Source: DTGL01 sp038895395
Lineage (GTDB): Archaea > Iainarchaeota > Iainarchaeia > Iainarchaeales > DTGL01
Direction: 5' to 3'
Length of the DNA stretch: 64,000 nucleotides
Assembly: GCA_038895395.1 (NCBI GenBank)
Contig: JAWANJ010000001.1
Span: 5,992 to 69,991, forward strand
Made by a program: the position numbers and the translations under genes. Shown piece after piece: positions 52,405 through 60,821 of this stretch (the first letter of the stretch is position 1; each line of letters opens with the position of its first letter). The notes under the pieces are model-generated. The model did not search any database. It was given only the letters and a program-made list of their open reading frames with translations, and was not told the DNA's origin.

Positions 52405-53169
52405 AAGAAAAGGAGCAAAAGGTGGTAGATTCCTGTAAACAGGAACTTTCTTTACGCCTTTTCTTTTCAAAAGCTTTTTGTCTTTTTCTGAGATTACTCC
52501 CTTAAAACCACCAAATAGCTTTGCTAGATTAGTATCCAAATGTTCCTTGGCTATGATTTCGTCCTCTTCAAGTGCATCCACATTTACCCAATGAAGAAAC
52601 AAAGTATCTTGTATCTGTGTTCTGAAAGATAAAAAAATAATTGATAAAAATAGTGGTATTGACATAAGCGCAAGCGCGACTATGCTAATTGCGTTAAACA
52701 CAAAGTAAAGCAAGTAAAAATAAAACATCAAAAATAGCCCCAAAATCGAAGCAATAAAAAAATCTTTTCCTATGATTAACTTTTTTTTCTTATTATTCAA
52801 AAACTTTACAATGCTTGCTGCAGATATTATGCCTGTACTCGTAAGTGACGCAACTAGCACAACATTGAAAAAAAATGGTTGTCCTTTGTAAAAAGGTAAC
52901 AAAAGCGATAGCCCCACTAAGAACTTTACATCTCCTCCGCCTATTTTGCCTGCATAATATAGCAAATAAGTAAAACAAAAAACAAAGGCGGGTATCAAAA
53001 GAACGATCGGATCTTCACCTAAAAAAACATCCAGGATAATAAAAAGCAACCCACTTGTTATCATTGGATACGTAACCTTATCATATATTAAGCCTTTTCT
53101 TATGTCGGTATATGCTGACACTAAAGCACAAATAAATGCAATAAAAAACCTTGCCTCTTCAAGCAACAT
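52342..53169 (-). CDS. Prepilin/prearchaellin peptidase (A24 family)
   Basis: Membrane aspartic protease that cleaves class III signal peptides of archaeal pilins or archaellins. The 275-aa protein has about six hydrophobic segments, the catalytic Asp22 in AYTDIRKGLIYD and Asp80 in GKIGGGDVKFL. The soluble section (about 190-250) is charged. No pilin gene is obvious in this window, so its substrates lie elsewhere. It follows srp54 by one nt and is probably the last gene of the S19e-SRP54 run; its 3' end overlaps rnp4 by 63 nt. Confidence 0.9.
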   Translation of the reverse strand: MLLEEARFFIAFICALVSAYTDIRKGLIYDKVTYPMITSGLLFIILDVFLGEDPIVLLIPAFVFCFTYLLYYAGKIGGGDVKFLVGLSLLLPFYKGQPFFFNVVLVASLTSTGIISAASIVKFLNNKKKKLIIGKDFFIASILGLFLMFYFYLLYFVFNAISIVALALMSIPLFLSIIFLSFRTQIQDTLFLHWVNVDALEEDEIIAKEHLDTNLAKLFGGFKGVISEKDKKLLKRKGVKKVPVYRNLPPFAPFLLFGIVISYVFPDIFSALFLF

Positions 53170-53170
53170 G

Positions 53171-54502
53171 CTATCGCCAGAACTTTTTTCTCTTCTTTAT
53201 TGAAAATTTTTTAAGAATCTTTTCCATATCAATATCTTCTAAAGACTCTCTATTTGCAAACTTTTTCAATTTATTAAACATCCTTTCCATCTTTTTGTAA
53301 TTTCTTAGAAGCTCTCTAACACTGGCCTCAGTGCTTCCAGAACCTCTGGCTATGCGCTTTATTCTGCTACTGTTTATTATATCTGGGTTTTTTCTTTCTT
53401 GTATTGTCATTGAATCCATTATTATTTTAAATCTCTTAAGTTTTTCTTCAGTTATTTCAATTTCCTCCTTTGGTAGTGCTTGCTTAAGGCCGAGCATCTC
53501 AGCTATTTTGTCCAACGGACCCATGCTCATTGTAGCTTTCAGTTGCTTATAAAATATATCTAAGTTAAAGTCCTCCCCAATAAGCTCCTCTGGGCTTTCT
53601 ATATCAATTTCTTTAGCCTTTTCTAGTAAACCTTGAAGATCGGGGTACCCCATTATTCTTGCAATATATCGTTTTGCATCAAAAATTTCCAAGTCCTCTA
53701 TCTTTTCACCAGTTCCTATGAAATAAACAGGTGCTTTTGTTTCTGCACATGCTGCTAAAGTGCTTCCAGCTTTAGCCGAGCCATCTGCTTTGGCTATTAT
53801 TATTCCGTTAACACCAACAGCTTCGTGAAATGCCTTTGCTTGTTTTTTAGCTAACTGTCCAATATCAGCACTGAGCACAAGCCAAATCTGATCTGGTTTT
53901 AGTACATCCTTTACTTCTTTAATCTCTTGAACCAACTCAGGGTCAAGTGCTGATCTTCCTGCAGAGTCGACAATTATAAGGCCTTTCTTTTTGAAAACTT
54001 CAACTCCTTGTTCAACAATCTTTTTAGCGCTTTTTTCACCTTTTATGCCAAAAAAATCAACTTCAATCTTCTCTGCAAGCTGTTTCAGTTGTTCGTAACT
54101 AGCAGGCCTATGAACATCAGCACATATCAATGCAACACTCAGGCCCCTCTTTTTGTAAAACCTCGCGAGCTTTGCAGCAGTTGTTGTCTTCCCTTGACCA
54201 AACAGGCCTAGCAAAAGTATGGTCTTAGGCCTTTCAGGAACTTTTGGAGAACCACCCAAAAGAGCAGAAAGTAGCTCATAGGTATTCTTTATTATAAATT
54301 CTTTTCTAGTGAGATTTTCAGGTGGTTTTTTCTTTGACAGAGCACGAATCTCATTGGTTAGGTTATATACTAGGTTTACATCAACGTCACTGGCAATTAG
54401 TGCTCTTTGAATATCTCTTATAGATTCCTCAATAGTGTCATCACTTAAAAACTTAGCACTGCTGATCTTGTCTATTGCTTTTCTAAGACCTTCGCCAAGC
54501 AT
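53171..54502 (-). CDS. srp54: Signal recognition particle 54 kDa protein
   Basis: GTPase that binds signal sequences and 7S RNA helix 8. The 443-aa protein has the N helix bundle, G domain (GLFGQGKTTTAAKLA at 99-113, DVHRPASYEQL, VDSAGRSAL, AKADGSAKAGS) and methionine-rich M domain (MGPLDKIAEMLG, PDIINSSRIKRIARGSGST). Some G motifs differ slightly from the usual (AKAD for TKxD, DVHRPA for DTFRPA). Start ATG 54502 gives the normal N-terminus MLGEGLRKAIDKI; the frame is open a further 45 nt. Its receptor FtsY is next upstream. Confidence 0.96.
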   Translation of the reverse strand: MLGEGLRKAIDKISSAKFLSDDTIEESIRDIQRALIASDVDVNLVYNLTNEIRALSKKKPPENLTRKEFIIKNTYELLSALLGGSPKVPERPKTILLLGLFGQGKTTTAAKLARFYKKRGLSVALICADVHRPASYEQLKQLAEKIEVDFFGIKGEKSAKKIVEQGVEVFKKKGLIIVDSAGRSALDPELVQEIKEVKDVLKPDQIWLVLSADIGQLAKKQAKAFHEAVGVNGIIIAKADGSAKAGSTLAACAETKAPVYFIGTGEKIEDLEIFDAKRYIARIMGYPDLQGLLEKAKEIDIESPEELIGEDFNLDIFYKQLKATMSMGPLDKIAEMLGLKQALPKEEIEITEEKLKRFKIIMDSMTIQERKNPDIINSSRIKRIARGSGSTEASVRELLRNYKKMERMFNKLKKFANRESLEDIDMEKILKKFSIKKRKKFWR

Positions 54503-54543
54503 AATGAAATAAGCAAGGCAAAATATTAAAATAAGGTCTTTAA

Positions 54544-55530
54544 TCAAACGATTTTACTTATAATTTCCTCAGAATTAAACTCTTTAAGTGCATCGTAGTT
54601 CTGACCAGTTCCTACAAATATAATCGGCTTTTTAAGTTCGTATAAAATGCTTAGCATTGTGCCACCTTTCGGGTCTGCATCAACCTTTGTCATTATGAAC
54701 GCATCAACGCCTATTGCTTCATCAAATGCTTTTGCTTGGTCTAAAAGTGCTTTGCCAGCAAAAGCTTCACCTACAAAAATTTTAATGTCCGGTGATGTAA
54801 CCCTTGCTATTTTCTTTAGCTCCTGAACAAGGTTTACATTGGTTTCTTGCCTCCCAGCGGTGTCAATCATTACAACATCGATTTTCTTTGCTTTTGCAGA
54901 GCTTATGGCATCAAATGCAACTGCTGCTGGATCTGCACCGTAGCGATGTTTCACAACAGGAATATCCAACCTTTTGGCGTGCTCTTCAAGCTGTTCTATA
55001 GACGCCGCTCTAAAGGTATCACTAGCTGCAAATATTGTGCTTAGCCCATTTTCTTTGAACTTCATGGCAAGCTTTGCCATTGTGGTTGTTTTCCCCGCAC
55101 CATTTGGGCCTAAAAAGAGAATCTTGAATGGTTTCTGCGCCTTTTTTGCCATTTCTACTATGTCAATACGCTCAGTTTCTGTAAGTTCTTTTAATGTATC
55201 TTTTATAGTGTTTCTGACAAATTCATCCAGATTTTTCTTTGGTACACTTTTGCTTGTAAGTCTATTCTTTATTTCTTCGCAAAATTTTTTAGCAGTTTTG
55301 TCATTAACATCTGCTTCTAGCAATGCGAGCTCTAGCTCTTCTATAGATTCTTTTACATCAGCTTCCCTGAGTTTTAGCTCAGCCCCAAAAACAGACTTAA
55401 CCTTTGTAACTGCTTTTAGCTCTGGTGTAAAATCACGCTTTTCGATGTTTTCCACTTCTTTTAGCTCTGGGGCTTTTCTGATAATATTTGAAACAAAAGA
55501 AGAGAGCTTGTTTTTTAAAACATCAAACAT
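54544..55530 (-). CDS. ftsY: SRP receptor FtsY
   Basis: The membrane-docking partner GTPase of SRP54. The 328-aa protein has a short basic N-terminus that could bind lipid, the NG domain with LGPNGAGKTTTMAKLA, SDTFRAASIEQLE, IDTAGRQETN, MTKVDADPKGGTML and GTGQNYDALKEF. It lacks the long acidic A domain of bacteria, as is usual in archaea. It lies between prefoldin alpha (8 nt) and srp54, the standard archaeal order. Confidence 0.97.
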   Translation of the reverse strand: MFDVLKNKLSSFVSNIIRKAPELKEVENIEKRDFTPELKAVTKVKSVFGAELKLREADVKESIEELELALLEADVNDKTAKKFCEEIKNRLTSKSVPKKNLDEFVRNTIKDTLKELTETERIDIVEMAKKAQKPFKILFLGPNGAGKTTTMAKLAMKFKENGLSTIFAASDTFRAASIEQLEEHAKRLDIPVVKHRYGADPAAVAFDAISSAKAKKIDVVMIDTAGRQETNVNLVQELKKIARVTSPDIKIFVGEAFAGKALLDQAKAFDEAIGVDAFIMTKVDADPKGGTMLSILYELKKPIIFVGTGQNYDALKEFNSEEIISKIV

Positions 55531-55538
55531 CTTAGCAC

Positions 55539-56036
55539 CTAAGCTACGCCAGGGGTGCTTTTTTCAGCAATTTTTCTTTGTGCTTCATTTATCAATCTCT
55601 CTAATTGAGCCAGCGATGCTATGGTTTGTTTCCTTCTTTTTGAAATCTCTTGTAGATTTGCCCTGAGTTGTGCTTTTCTTGCTTCAAGCCTTTCAATAGC
55701 TTTCAAAATTGGCATACGCTCAAAATAATTTGCCCCTATATCTAACTTCACCATTGTGTTGTCAACTATCTTAGCATAAGCAAAAACACCTGCACCTAAA
55801 GGCACCAAAATGTTTACATCTTTTTCAGCAGCTTTTAGTTCCCGCATGCAATCCTGTGAAGCTTCTATCTCTGCTATTATTGTGTTAAGAAGCTGTTCTT
55901 GTGAGATCAAAGACTCCAAAGCTTGCTTATTTTGTTGATACATTCCAAGGACTTGATCAAAAGTTAACCTAATTTCTTTCTTTTTTGATTTTTCTTCTTC
56001 AGCATTAATTTCAGCAGATTCTTTCTTTTTAGCCAT
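55539..56036 (-). CDS. pfdA: Prefoldin subunit alpha
   Basis: Chaperone subunit that passes unfolded proteins to the thermosome. The 165-aa protein has two long coiled-coil helices around a beta-hairpin (VNILVPLGAGVFAYAKI, NTMVKLDIGANYF), as in the GimC alpha family. The N-terminus has a charged tail of about 25 residues not found in most homologues. Part of the L18a-prefoldin-FtsY order. Confidence 0.92.
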   Translation of the reverse strand: MAKKKESAEINAEEEKSKKKEIRLTFDQVLGMYQQNKQALESLISQEQLLNTIIAEIEASQDCMRELKAAEKDVNILVPLGAGVFAYAKIVDNTMVKLDIGANYFERMPILKAIERLEARKAQLRANLQEISKRRKQTIASLAQLERLINEAQRKIAEKSTPGVA

Positions 56037-56040
56037 GAGA

Positions 56041-56238
56041 TCACTCCTTTTTGTTTTTAGTATCTTCTTGCTTAATTACAGATTCAATCTTCACAAATCT
56101 TCTGGGAATCCCATGTTCAGATCCAAATAACCCATAAAGCTTTTCTCTTGCGAAATTCTCTGTAGATGCTTTTATCAATCTTGTGAAAGGTCTCCATTCA
56201 CCCTTAATCCTTATCTTCCCCTTAAATTCAAATTCCAT
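56041..56238 (-). CDS. rpl18a: Ribosomal protein L18a/LX (eL20)
   Basis: A 65-aa large-subunit protein of the archaeal LX type. FEFKGKIRIKGEWRPFTR and ENFAREKLYGLFGSEHGIPR are the conserved blocks. It lies 4 nt after eIF6 and 4 nt before prefoldin alpha in the usual archaeal order. Confidence 0.92.
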   Translation of the reverse strand: MEFEFKGKIRIKGEWRPFTRLIKASTENFAREKLYGLFGSEHGIPRRFVKIESVIKQEDTKNKKE

Positions 56239-56242
56239 ATTA

Positions 56243-56899
56243 TCACCCTAAAACATCCTGAATCCTAAGCAGCTCATATGTTGTTGTTTTATCACCTAAA
56301 AGTGCACCACATGAGTTCATTACTGCGTTGTTTCCTACAAATTTATCACCATAGTTTAATGTGACCGCTGTGCCTTCAACCCCAAATGCTTTTTTAAGAA
56401 CTTCAAATTCCTTTGGTGTTACTGCCGGATTAACAATAAAACATGAATCTGAAGCTAAAACAGAAGAACCAACAATATCCAGTGATGCTATCTTTGTCTG
56501 ATAAAATTTAACCCCTAAAAAATCCTCTATTTCATTAATCTGTTTTTTTGTGAGAACCATGCTTGCTACTCCTCCTTTTCTGTTGGCCCTTATTAAATTT
56601 CCTATTGCAGTAGCGCCTTCGATCCTCTTTACCTTAATACCAATTGACTCAAGATACTCAATTTCAGAGTCAAGTGCTAACTCTGAAACCACTAGTCTAT
56701 CATCAATGCCGGAGCATAGAACACCAAGCAAGGTACTGTCAGCAAGCTTTGTCTTTATGAATTCAGTGTCAAATGTTTTTTTTATCTTTAGCTCTTCTTT
56801 TTGCATTATGTTTGGAGGCATCAGTGTTATCTTCTCGGTTACAACCAAAAAAACCCCTACAAAAGGGCTTGAATTAACAGTACCTTTGTTTATCTTCAT
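56243..56899 (-). CDS. eif6: Translation initiation factor 6 (aIF6)
   Basis: Anti-association factor that binds the 50S subunit at L14. The 218-aa pentein-fold protein shows repeated subdomains with SPFVGVFLVVTE, GVLCSGIDDRLVVSE, GNLIRANRKGG, VGSSVLASDSCFIVNP and GDKFVGNNAVMNSCGALLGD. Normal length. Preceded by L31e and followed by L18a at 4 nt. Confidence 0.95.
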   Translation of the reverse strand: MKINKGTVNSSPFVGVFLVVTEKITLMPPNIMQKEELKIKKTFDTEFIKTKLADSTLLGVLCSGIDDRLVVSELALDSEIEYLESIGIKVKRIEGATAIGNLIRANRKGGVASMVLTKKQINEIEDFLGVKFYQTKIASLDIVGSSVLASDSCFIVNPAVTPKEFEVLKKAFGVEGTAVTLNYGDKFVGNNAVMNSCGALLGDKTTTYELLRIQDVLG

Positions 56900-56907
56900 G
56901 TTGGAAC

Positions 56908-57405
56908 CTATTTATCTTGCCTTCTCTTTATTGCAGTTCTTTGCGCTGCTTTTTCCATCTCTTTTTTTTCTTCAAGCTTTTTTTTCTCTGCAACTTCTTC
57001 GACTTCCTTAACCTCTTTTTTCGACTTATCTTCCTTGCTTTCATCTTTCTTTTCAGAGGCCTCCTTTTTCACTTCTTTTGTTTTTGCCGCCTCCTTTTCG
57101 ACTTCTTTTCCTTTTGTTGCGACCTTTTCTTCAACAACTACTTTTTCATCAGCCAAGTATGCTTTTATCTTTTCACCGTCTTTTAATACCTGAATTGACA
57201 AGCTACGTGGGATCTTTTGAGGCCCTCTTGCAAAGATTGTTTCATTTATCTTTTGAGATATGAAAACTTTATCTTCAACCACTTTGTATTTCTTTGCAAG
57301 GTAACGCCTTAGCCTTAGCATAGCACGTCTTGCTCTTTTAGTGCACGGGTGATTGAAAAGCTCCTTAAGAGGAAAAACTATACTTTCTATTTTGTTTTCT
57401 GCCAT
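56908..57405 (-). CDS. rpl31e: Ribosomal protein L31e with a long charged C-terminal tail
   Basis: The first 88 residues are a normal L31e (FPLKELFNHPCTKRARRAML, RRYLAKKYKVVEDKVFIS, ETIFARGPQKIPRSLSIQVL). About 77 further residues are nearly all Lys, Glu and Ala with repeated KEVEKEA/KEVKKEA patterns; usual L31e proteins stop at about 85-95 aa. The tail keeps the same frame and a single stop, so it is not a fusion to a known domain. L39e ends 1 nt upstream. Confidence 0.93.
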   Translation of the reverse strand: MAENKIESIVFPLKELFNHPCTKRARRAMLRLRRYLAKKYKVVEDKVFISQKINETIFARGPQKIPRSLSIQVLKDGEKIKAYLADEKVVVEEKVATKGKEVEKEAAKTKEVKKEASEKKDESKEDKSKKEVKEVEEVAEKKKLEEKKEMEKAAQRTAIKRRQDK

Positions 57406-57406
57406 A

Positions 57407-57619
57407 TCATGCCTCCTTTCTCAGTTTTTTCCTTTTTTTTATCTTTCTGTACAATTTTCCGAAGTCGCAATTTTTCCAACTTCTCTTTTGCTTTGGGGTG
57501 AATATCCTTTTGTTTGCTTTTTGGAATATCCAAACAGGTGCACTTCCTATGCCTGACTTTATGCTTTTTCTTTTGCTTATTATAAAATCCTTAAACTCCT
57601 TCTCCTTGTTTGAGCTCAT
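57407..57619 (-). CDS. rpl39e: Ribosomal protein L39e
   Basis: A 70-aa basic protein. Residues 27-52 (APVWIFQKANKRIFTPKQKR and RSWKN) match the L39e core PxWxxxKTNxxxxxNPKRRxW, with changes such as Phe-Thr for Tyr-Asn. It is longer than the usual 50-51 aa, with extra residues at both ends. Position between L31e and the PDCD5-like protein confirms the call. Confidence 0.85.
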   Translation of the reverse strand: MSSNKEKEFKDFIISKRKSIKSGIGSAPVWIFQKANKRIFTPKQKRSWKNCDFGKLYRKIKKRKKLRKEA

Positions 57620-57623
57620 ATGA

Positions 57624-57929
57624 TCACTTTCTTATAATTCTTGTCTCTCTTTTTTCTGAGAACTTGAGCAGTAATTTTTTCAAAAGCTCATCATCTACAG
57701 GTTTTGAAATCTGGCCTGCCTGTGCAGCAGCAATAATTGATTGTACGACCTTGTAGTAAAGCTCTTGATTAACTAAACGCACATTTTTTAGACGCTCTCT
57801 TGCAGGAGCTGTAAGCAACTTTCTTAGCAGTAGATTGATCTTTCTTTCGGCCTCGATTTGCTTAGCAAGCTCCTTTTGCATATTATAATATCTTTTTACT
57901 TCTTCAGCTTGGTGTTCTTCCGTTTCCAT
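57624..57929 (-). CDS. DNA-binding protein of the PDCD5/TFAR19 family
   Basis: A 101-aa helical protein: QIEAERKINLLLRKLLTAPA, RERLKNVRLVNQELYYKVVQ and AQAGQISKPVDDELLKKLL are the family's core. Archaeal PDCD5 homologues bind DNA weakly and are encoded next to S19e; their role is not settled. Start ATG 57929 is chosen because the frame upstream enters the S19e stop region; the two genes are separated by 10 nt. Confidence 0.92.
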   Translation of the reverse strand: METEEHQAEEVKRYYNMQKELAKQIEAERKINLLLRKLLTAPARERLKNVRLVNQELYYKVVQSIIAAAQAGQISKPVDDELLKKLLLKFSEKRETRIIRK

Positions 57930-57939
57930 ATCGGTACCT

Positions 57940-58503
57940 TTACAAATTTTCAGCAAGCTTTTCTTTGAGCTCAGAAACTATTTCCGCCTTCTTCTTGCTC
58001 TTTTCTTCTGATTTATCTTCAGATGATTTAACTGCTTGAGCCTTTTCTAGTGCTGACTTATCATCTTTTTTTGCGCTTTGTTTCTCTTCTAATCTCTTCT
58101 TTGTTTTTAAAGCCATCCTTGAAAGATATGAATGTCCCTTTGGTGTTAATGTTCTGCCTTTTTGCACCTTTTTAACCAAACCCAAGCTCTCAAGCTGCTG
58201 TAGAGCATACCTTATGATTTTTCCACCAGCTCGCCTAAACTTGTGCTTTCGTCTTCCACGGTTTTTGCGACCACCATAATAAGTTCTCAAAGCACCTGTG
58301 CCAAGTGTTCCTTCCTTCAACAATCTATAAAGTATTGAAGCCAGCCTTGTATAATACCAGTCCTTTTGCTGAGGAACTCTTTCTCTTGATGGTGCTGTCT
58401 TTACAAAGCTTGCAAATGCTGGCTGCTCAACCTTCAAGTTTGTTTTAAGATCCTCAGCAATGGTATTTATCAATTCATTTGCAGGTACATCAAAAGGGTT
58501 CAT
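57940..58503 (-). CDS. rps19e: Ribosomal protein S19e with charged C-terminal tail
   Basis: Small-subunit protein: DVPANELINTIAEDLK, DWYYTRLASILYRLL, YYGGRKNRGRRKHKFRRAGG and YALQQLESLGLVKK are conserved. The S19e core ends near residue 140; about 47 further residues are Lys/Glu/Ser-rich (AKKDDKSALEKA, EDKSEEKSKKK). It is the first gene of the run reaching to the prepilin peptidase at 52342. Confidence 0.94.
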   Translation of the reverse strand: MNPFDVPANELINTIAEDLKTNLKVEQPAFASFVKTAPSRERVPQQKDWYYTRLASILYRLLKEGTLGTGALRTYYGGRKNRGRRKHKFRRAGGKIIRYALQQLESLGLVKKVQKGRTLTPKGHSYLSRMALKTKKRLEEKQSAKKDDKSALEKAQAVKSSEDKSEEKSKKKAEIVSELKEKLAENL

Positions 58504-58599
58504 AAGATCACGCTTCTTTCGAAGCCATTTGCTCTACGCTTAAAGCGGAGCAAAAATAGGCCTCTTTAAAGTAAATTGCACGCAAATGTTTTTAATGCT

Positions 58600-59745
58600 T
58601 TATTTTCGTCCCTGCTTTACAAAAATTAGCATTGCAAATGAAATTGCTGTCAGAGCCAAAGAAACATAGAATGGTGCCTCTATGCCAAAAGAATCCCATA
58701 GAAAGCCAGCAAAGGAAGAAGCTGGCAATGCGCACAAGCCAATAACCATTTGAAATGCACCTAAAGCGCTTGCTCTGTATTGCTCTGGTGCAAGCTCAGA
58801 GACAAAAGTTTTTTGAACCGGTTCAAGGGTGCCCTTATGAAGACCATAAAGAATAAAAGCAAGCACAATTGCCTCGATGCTCCTAAAGTAAATGAAAATA
58901 AAACACACTGAGGTCCAAAAAACATATGAAACCATTATCAATGGTTTTCTGCCAATCCTGTCTGAGAGCTTGCCTGCTGGTAATGAAAACAGTGATGCAA
59001 CAAATGTGAATAGCAGATAAAGCACAGGCACAAAAACAACTTCAAAGCCAGCAATCTTGGAAAAAACTAGCAGGAAAGAGTAGCTGAATGAACCAAGAGC
59101 AAAAACTGCACTAAGGAAAAGGAAAAGCTTAAAGTTTTTTGTTAGATCTTTTAATCTGAAGCCTTTGTAGATCTTTGTCTCTGATCTTGTTTCCTTTATG
59201 AATAAAAACACAAGCAATGCGGCAACGAACGAAGGTACTGAAGCCAATATGAAAAGATTCTTATAGCCAAGAATCGGGAAAAGAGCCAAGCAAACTAAAA
59301 TGCCTAGGACTGCGCCAAGGTTATCCATTGTTCTAAGCAACCCGAAATTTCTTCCTCGATTTTCGTTGCTTGAAACATCTGCAATCATAGCGTCTCTGGG
59401 AGCAGCCCTTATTTTGCCAGCCCTGTCTAAAACCCTAAATGGTATTAAGTGAGGCCAAGCTGTTGAAAACGCATAGCCGACCCTTGAAACTGCACCAAAA
59501 ACATAGCCAGCCCATATGAAAACCTTTCTGCGCCTCAACTTGTCTGAAGCATAGCCAGATATTGCTTGAGAAATTGAAACAAGAGCTTCACCTAAGCCAT
59601 CTATGAAACCCAAAATAGCCATGTTTGCTCCTAGAACAGAGGTAACGAAAAGAGGCCATATTGGATAAATTATATCTGAACCGAGGTCATTCAGAAAAGA
59701 AGCCAAGGCAAAAGTCCTGACTGTTTTCTTCTCTTCTTTCTCCAA
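58600..59745 (-). CDS. MFS transporter
   Basis: A 381-aa major facilitator with about 12 hydrophobic segments and the cytoplasmic loop motif GYASDKLRRRKVF and its second-half counterpart GKLSDRIGRKPLI. Conserved RAGKIRAAPRDAMIADVSSN after TM4-5 is typical of a widespread MFS subgroup of unknown substrate. The start is TTG 59745, after GGTGAG (59755-59750); the frame is open further upstream only because it runs through tRNA-Gly. The leader after that tRNA is 19 nt. Confidence 0.88.
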   Translation of the reverse strand: MEKEEKKTVRTFALASFLNDLGSDIIYPIWPLFVTSVLGANMAILGFIDGLGEALVSISQAISGYASDKLRRRKVFIWAGYVFGAVSRVGYAFSTAWPHLIPFRVLDRAGKIRAAPRDAMIADVSSNENRGRNFGLLRTMDNLGAVLGILVCLALFPILGYKNLFILASVPSFVAALLVFLFIKETRSETKIYKGFRLKDLTKNFKLFLFLSAVFALGSFSYSFLLVFSKIAGFEVVFVPVLYLLFTFVASLFSLPAGKLSDRIGRKPLIMVSYVFWTSVCFIFIYFRSIEAIVLAFILYGLHKGTLEPVQKTFVSELAPEQYRASALGAFQMVIGLCALPASSFAGFLWDSFGIEAPFYVSLALTAISFAMLIFVKQGRK

Positions 59746-59764
59746 AAAACTCACCAATAAACAG

Positions 59765-59836
59765 TGCGGCTGCCGGGATTTGAACCCGGGCCACCAGCTT
59801 GGCAAGCTGGTATCCTAACCACTAGACTACAGCCGC
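59765..59836 (-). tRNA. tRNA-Gly (GCC)
   Basis: A 72-nt cloverleaf: acceptor GCGGCTG/CAGCCGC, anticodon stem CCAGC/GCTGG with GCC at 59801-59803, T arm CCGGG-TTCAAAT-CCCGG. It shares most of its sequence with tRNA-Gly(CCC) at 51430. No CCA encoded. It follows tRNA-Val by 38 nt on the same strand and leads the MFS gene. Confidence 0.96.
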
Positions 59837-59874
59837 TTTGTAATAAGTTTATTCACCAATTGTTTTTATAATTT

Positions 59875-59947
59875 TGGGCCTGGGCAGAATTGAACTGCCG
59901 ACCTCCACCTTGTAAGGGTGGCGTCATAACCACTAGACCACAGGCCC
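59875..59947 (-). tRNA. tRNA-Val (TAC)
   Basis: A 73-nt cloverleaf: acceptor GGGCCTG/CAGGCCC, anticodon stem CCACC/GGTGG with loop CTTACAA (TAC at 59912-59914), T arm CGGCA-TTCAATT-style loop. No intron or CCA. It lies between the CDGSH gene and tRNA-Gly, all on the minus strand. Confidence 0.95.
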
Positions 59948-59989
59948 TAAAAAAATATTGTGTATGCAATTTAAAATTGTGCTGTGGTG

Positions 59990-60715
59990 CTATTTTTTTG
60001 GCTTGTATTCTGCCTTAAAGCCTATTGCAATGTGAGTGCCATCACAGAATGGCTTATTATTTGACGCGCCGCATCTACAAAGCGTAACCCGGTTTCTTTT
60101 CTCGTAGTAGAAACCTTTTGATGATTTTATTGGTATTTTACCTTTTACCCAAAGAGAGCCTGAGCATTTTGCCTGAGGGTCCTCAACAAGCGCTATTTCC
60201 TGCTTAAGCTTTGGCTCAATATGCTTGCCGCTTTTCTCAAGAGCAACAAGGCGCCCTGAAGGGCAGTTGCATGCTGACTCTATTGCTATCTTCTTGAGCT
60301 TTTTGTCTGAGGATTTTTTTATTAAGTTCCAAACGCTACCTGCACGATGGCAAAACCTTGCAGAAGCGCAGATATCAGGCCAATCAAGCAAATCCAGGTC
60401 TTGGCCTGTATACTTCTTTGCTTTTTTTAAGTAAGGTGAATTTTCAGCGGTTTCAGTTCCATTGAAATTTATTATCCTATGGGTGCCGTCGCATAATGGC
60501 TTGTTTTTTGATGACCCACATCTGCATAGAGCATATGACTTTTCAACCTTAAAGGTCTCTGCTTTTTCCCAACGCTCTGGTTCATTGTCAGGGCCTATTG
60601 CAATAATTTCTTTACGCAAGGGAACCTTGCCTGAAACAAGATAAGGCCCATTTTCTGTAATAGTTATTTCGGGATAAGGCCTTTTGCTTTTCTTTTTTAT
60701 CTTGCCTGAGACCAT
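59990..60715 (-). CDS. Iron-sulfur protein with two CDGSH domains and a middle 4Fe-4S-like domain
   Basis: A 241-aa protein with CDGSH zinc-finger-like 2Fe-2S motifs at both ends: Cys64, Cys66, Cys75, His79 (CRCGSSKNKPLCDGTH) and Cys213, Cys215, Cys224, His228 (CRCGASNNKPFCDGTH). Between them lies a Cys-rich segment (WPDICASARFCHRAG, then ESACNCPSGRLVALE) of the divergent 4Fe-4S mono-cluster type. Such triple-domain proteins are known in bacteria and archaea; probable role is redox or Fe-S handling. ATG 60715 follows GGGTG. Confidence 0.9.
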   Translation of the reverse strand: MVSGKIKKKSKRPYPEITITENGPYLVSGKVPLRKEIIAIGPDNEPERWEKAETFKVEKSYALCRCGSSKNKPLCDGTHRIINFNGTETAENSPYLKKAKKYTGQDLDLLDWPDICASARFCHRAGSVWNLIKKSSDKKLKKIAIESACNCPSGRLVALEKSGKHIEPKLKQEIALVEDPQAKCSGSLWVKGKIPIKSSKGFYYEKRNRVTLCRCGASNNKPFCDGTHIAIGFKAEYKPKK

Positions 60716-60769
60716 AGAAACACCCAAACAAAGTTAAAAAATAAATTTACCAAAATAAAAAAGCAGATA

Positions 60770-60801
60770 TAAAAATAAAAAAAGTTGCGGGCAAGGCCCG
60801 C
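60770..60801 (-). terminator. Hairpin plus U-tract terminator after the LamG protein gene
   Basis: Read on the minus strand, a perfect 6-bp GC hairpin GCGGGC-CTT-GCCCGC is followed by AACTTTTTTTATTTTTA. It begins about 20 nt past the LamG stop and looks like a bacterial-style intrinsic terminator, unusual against the AT-rich surroundings. Confidence 0.6.
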
Positions 60802-60821
60802 ATTTTGCTAATACTTCTGGT

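Noticed and set aside
59746..59805. N-terminal extension of the MFS transporter
   Set aside because: The extra residues are the translation of tRNA-Gly(GCC); TTG 59745 with GGTGAG is the better start.
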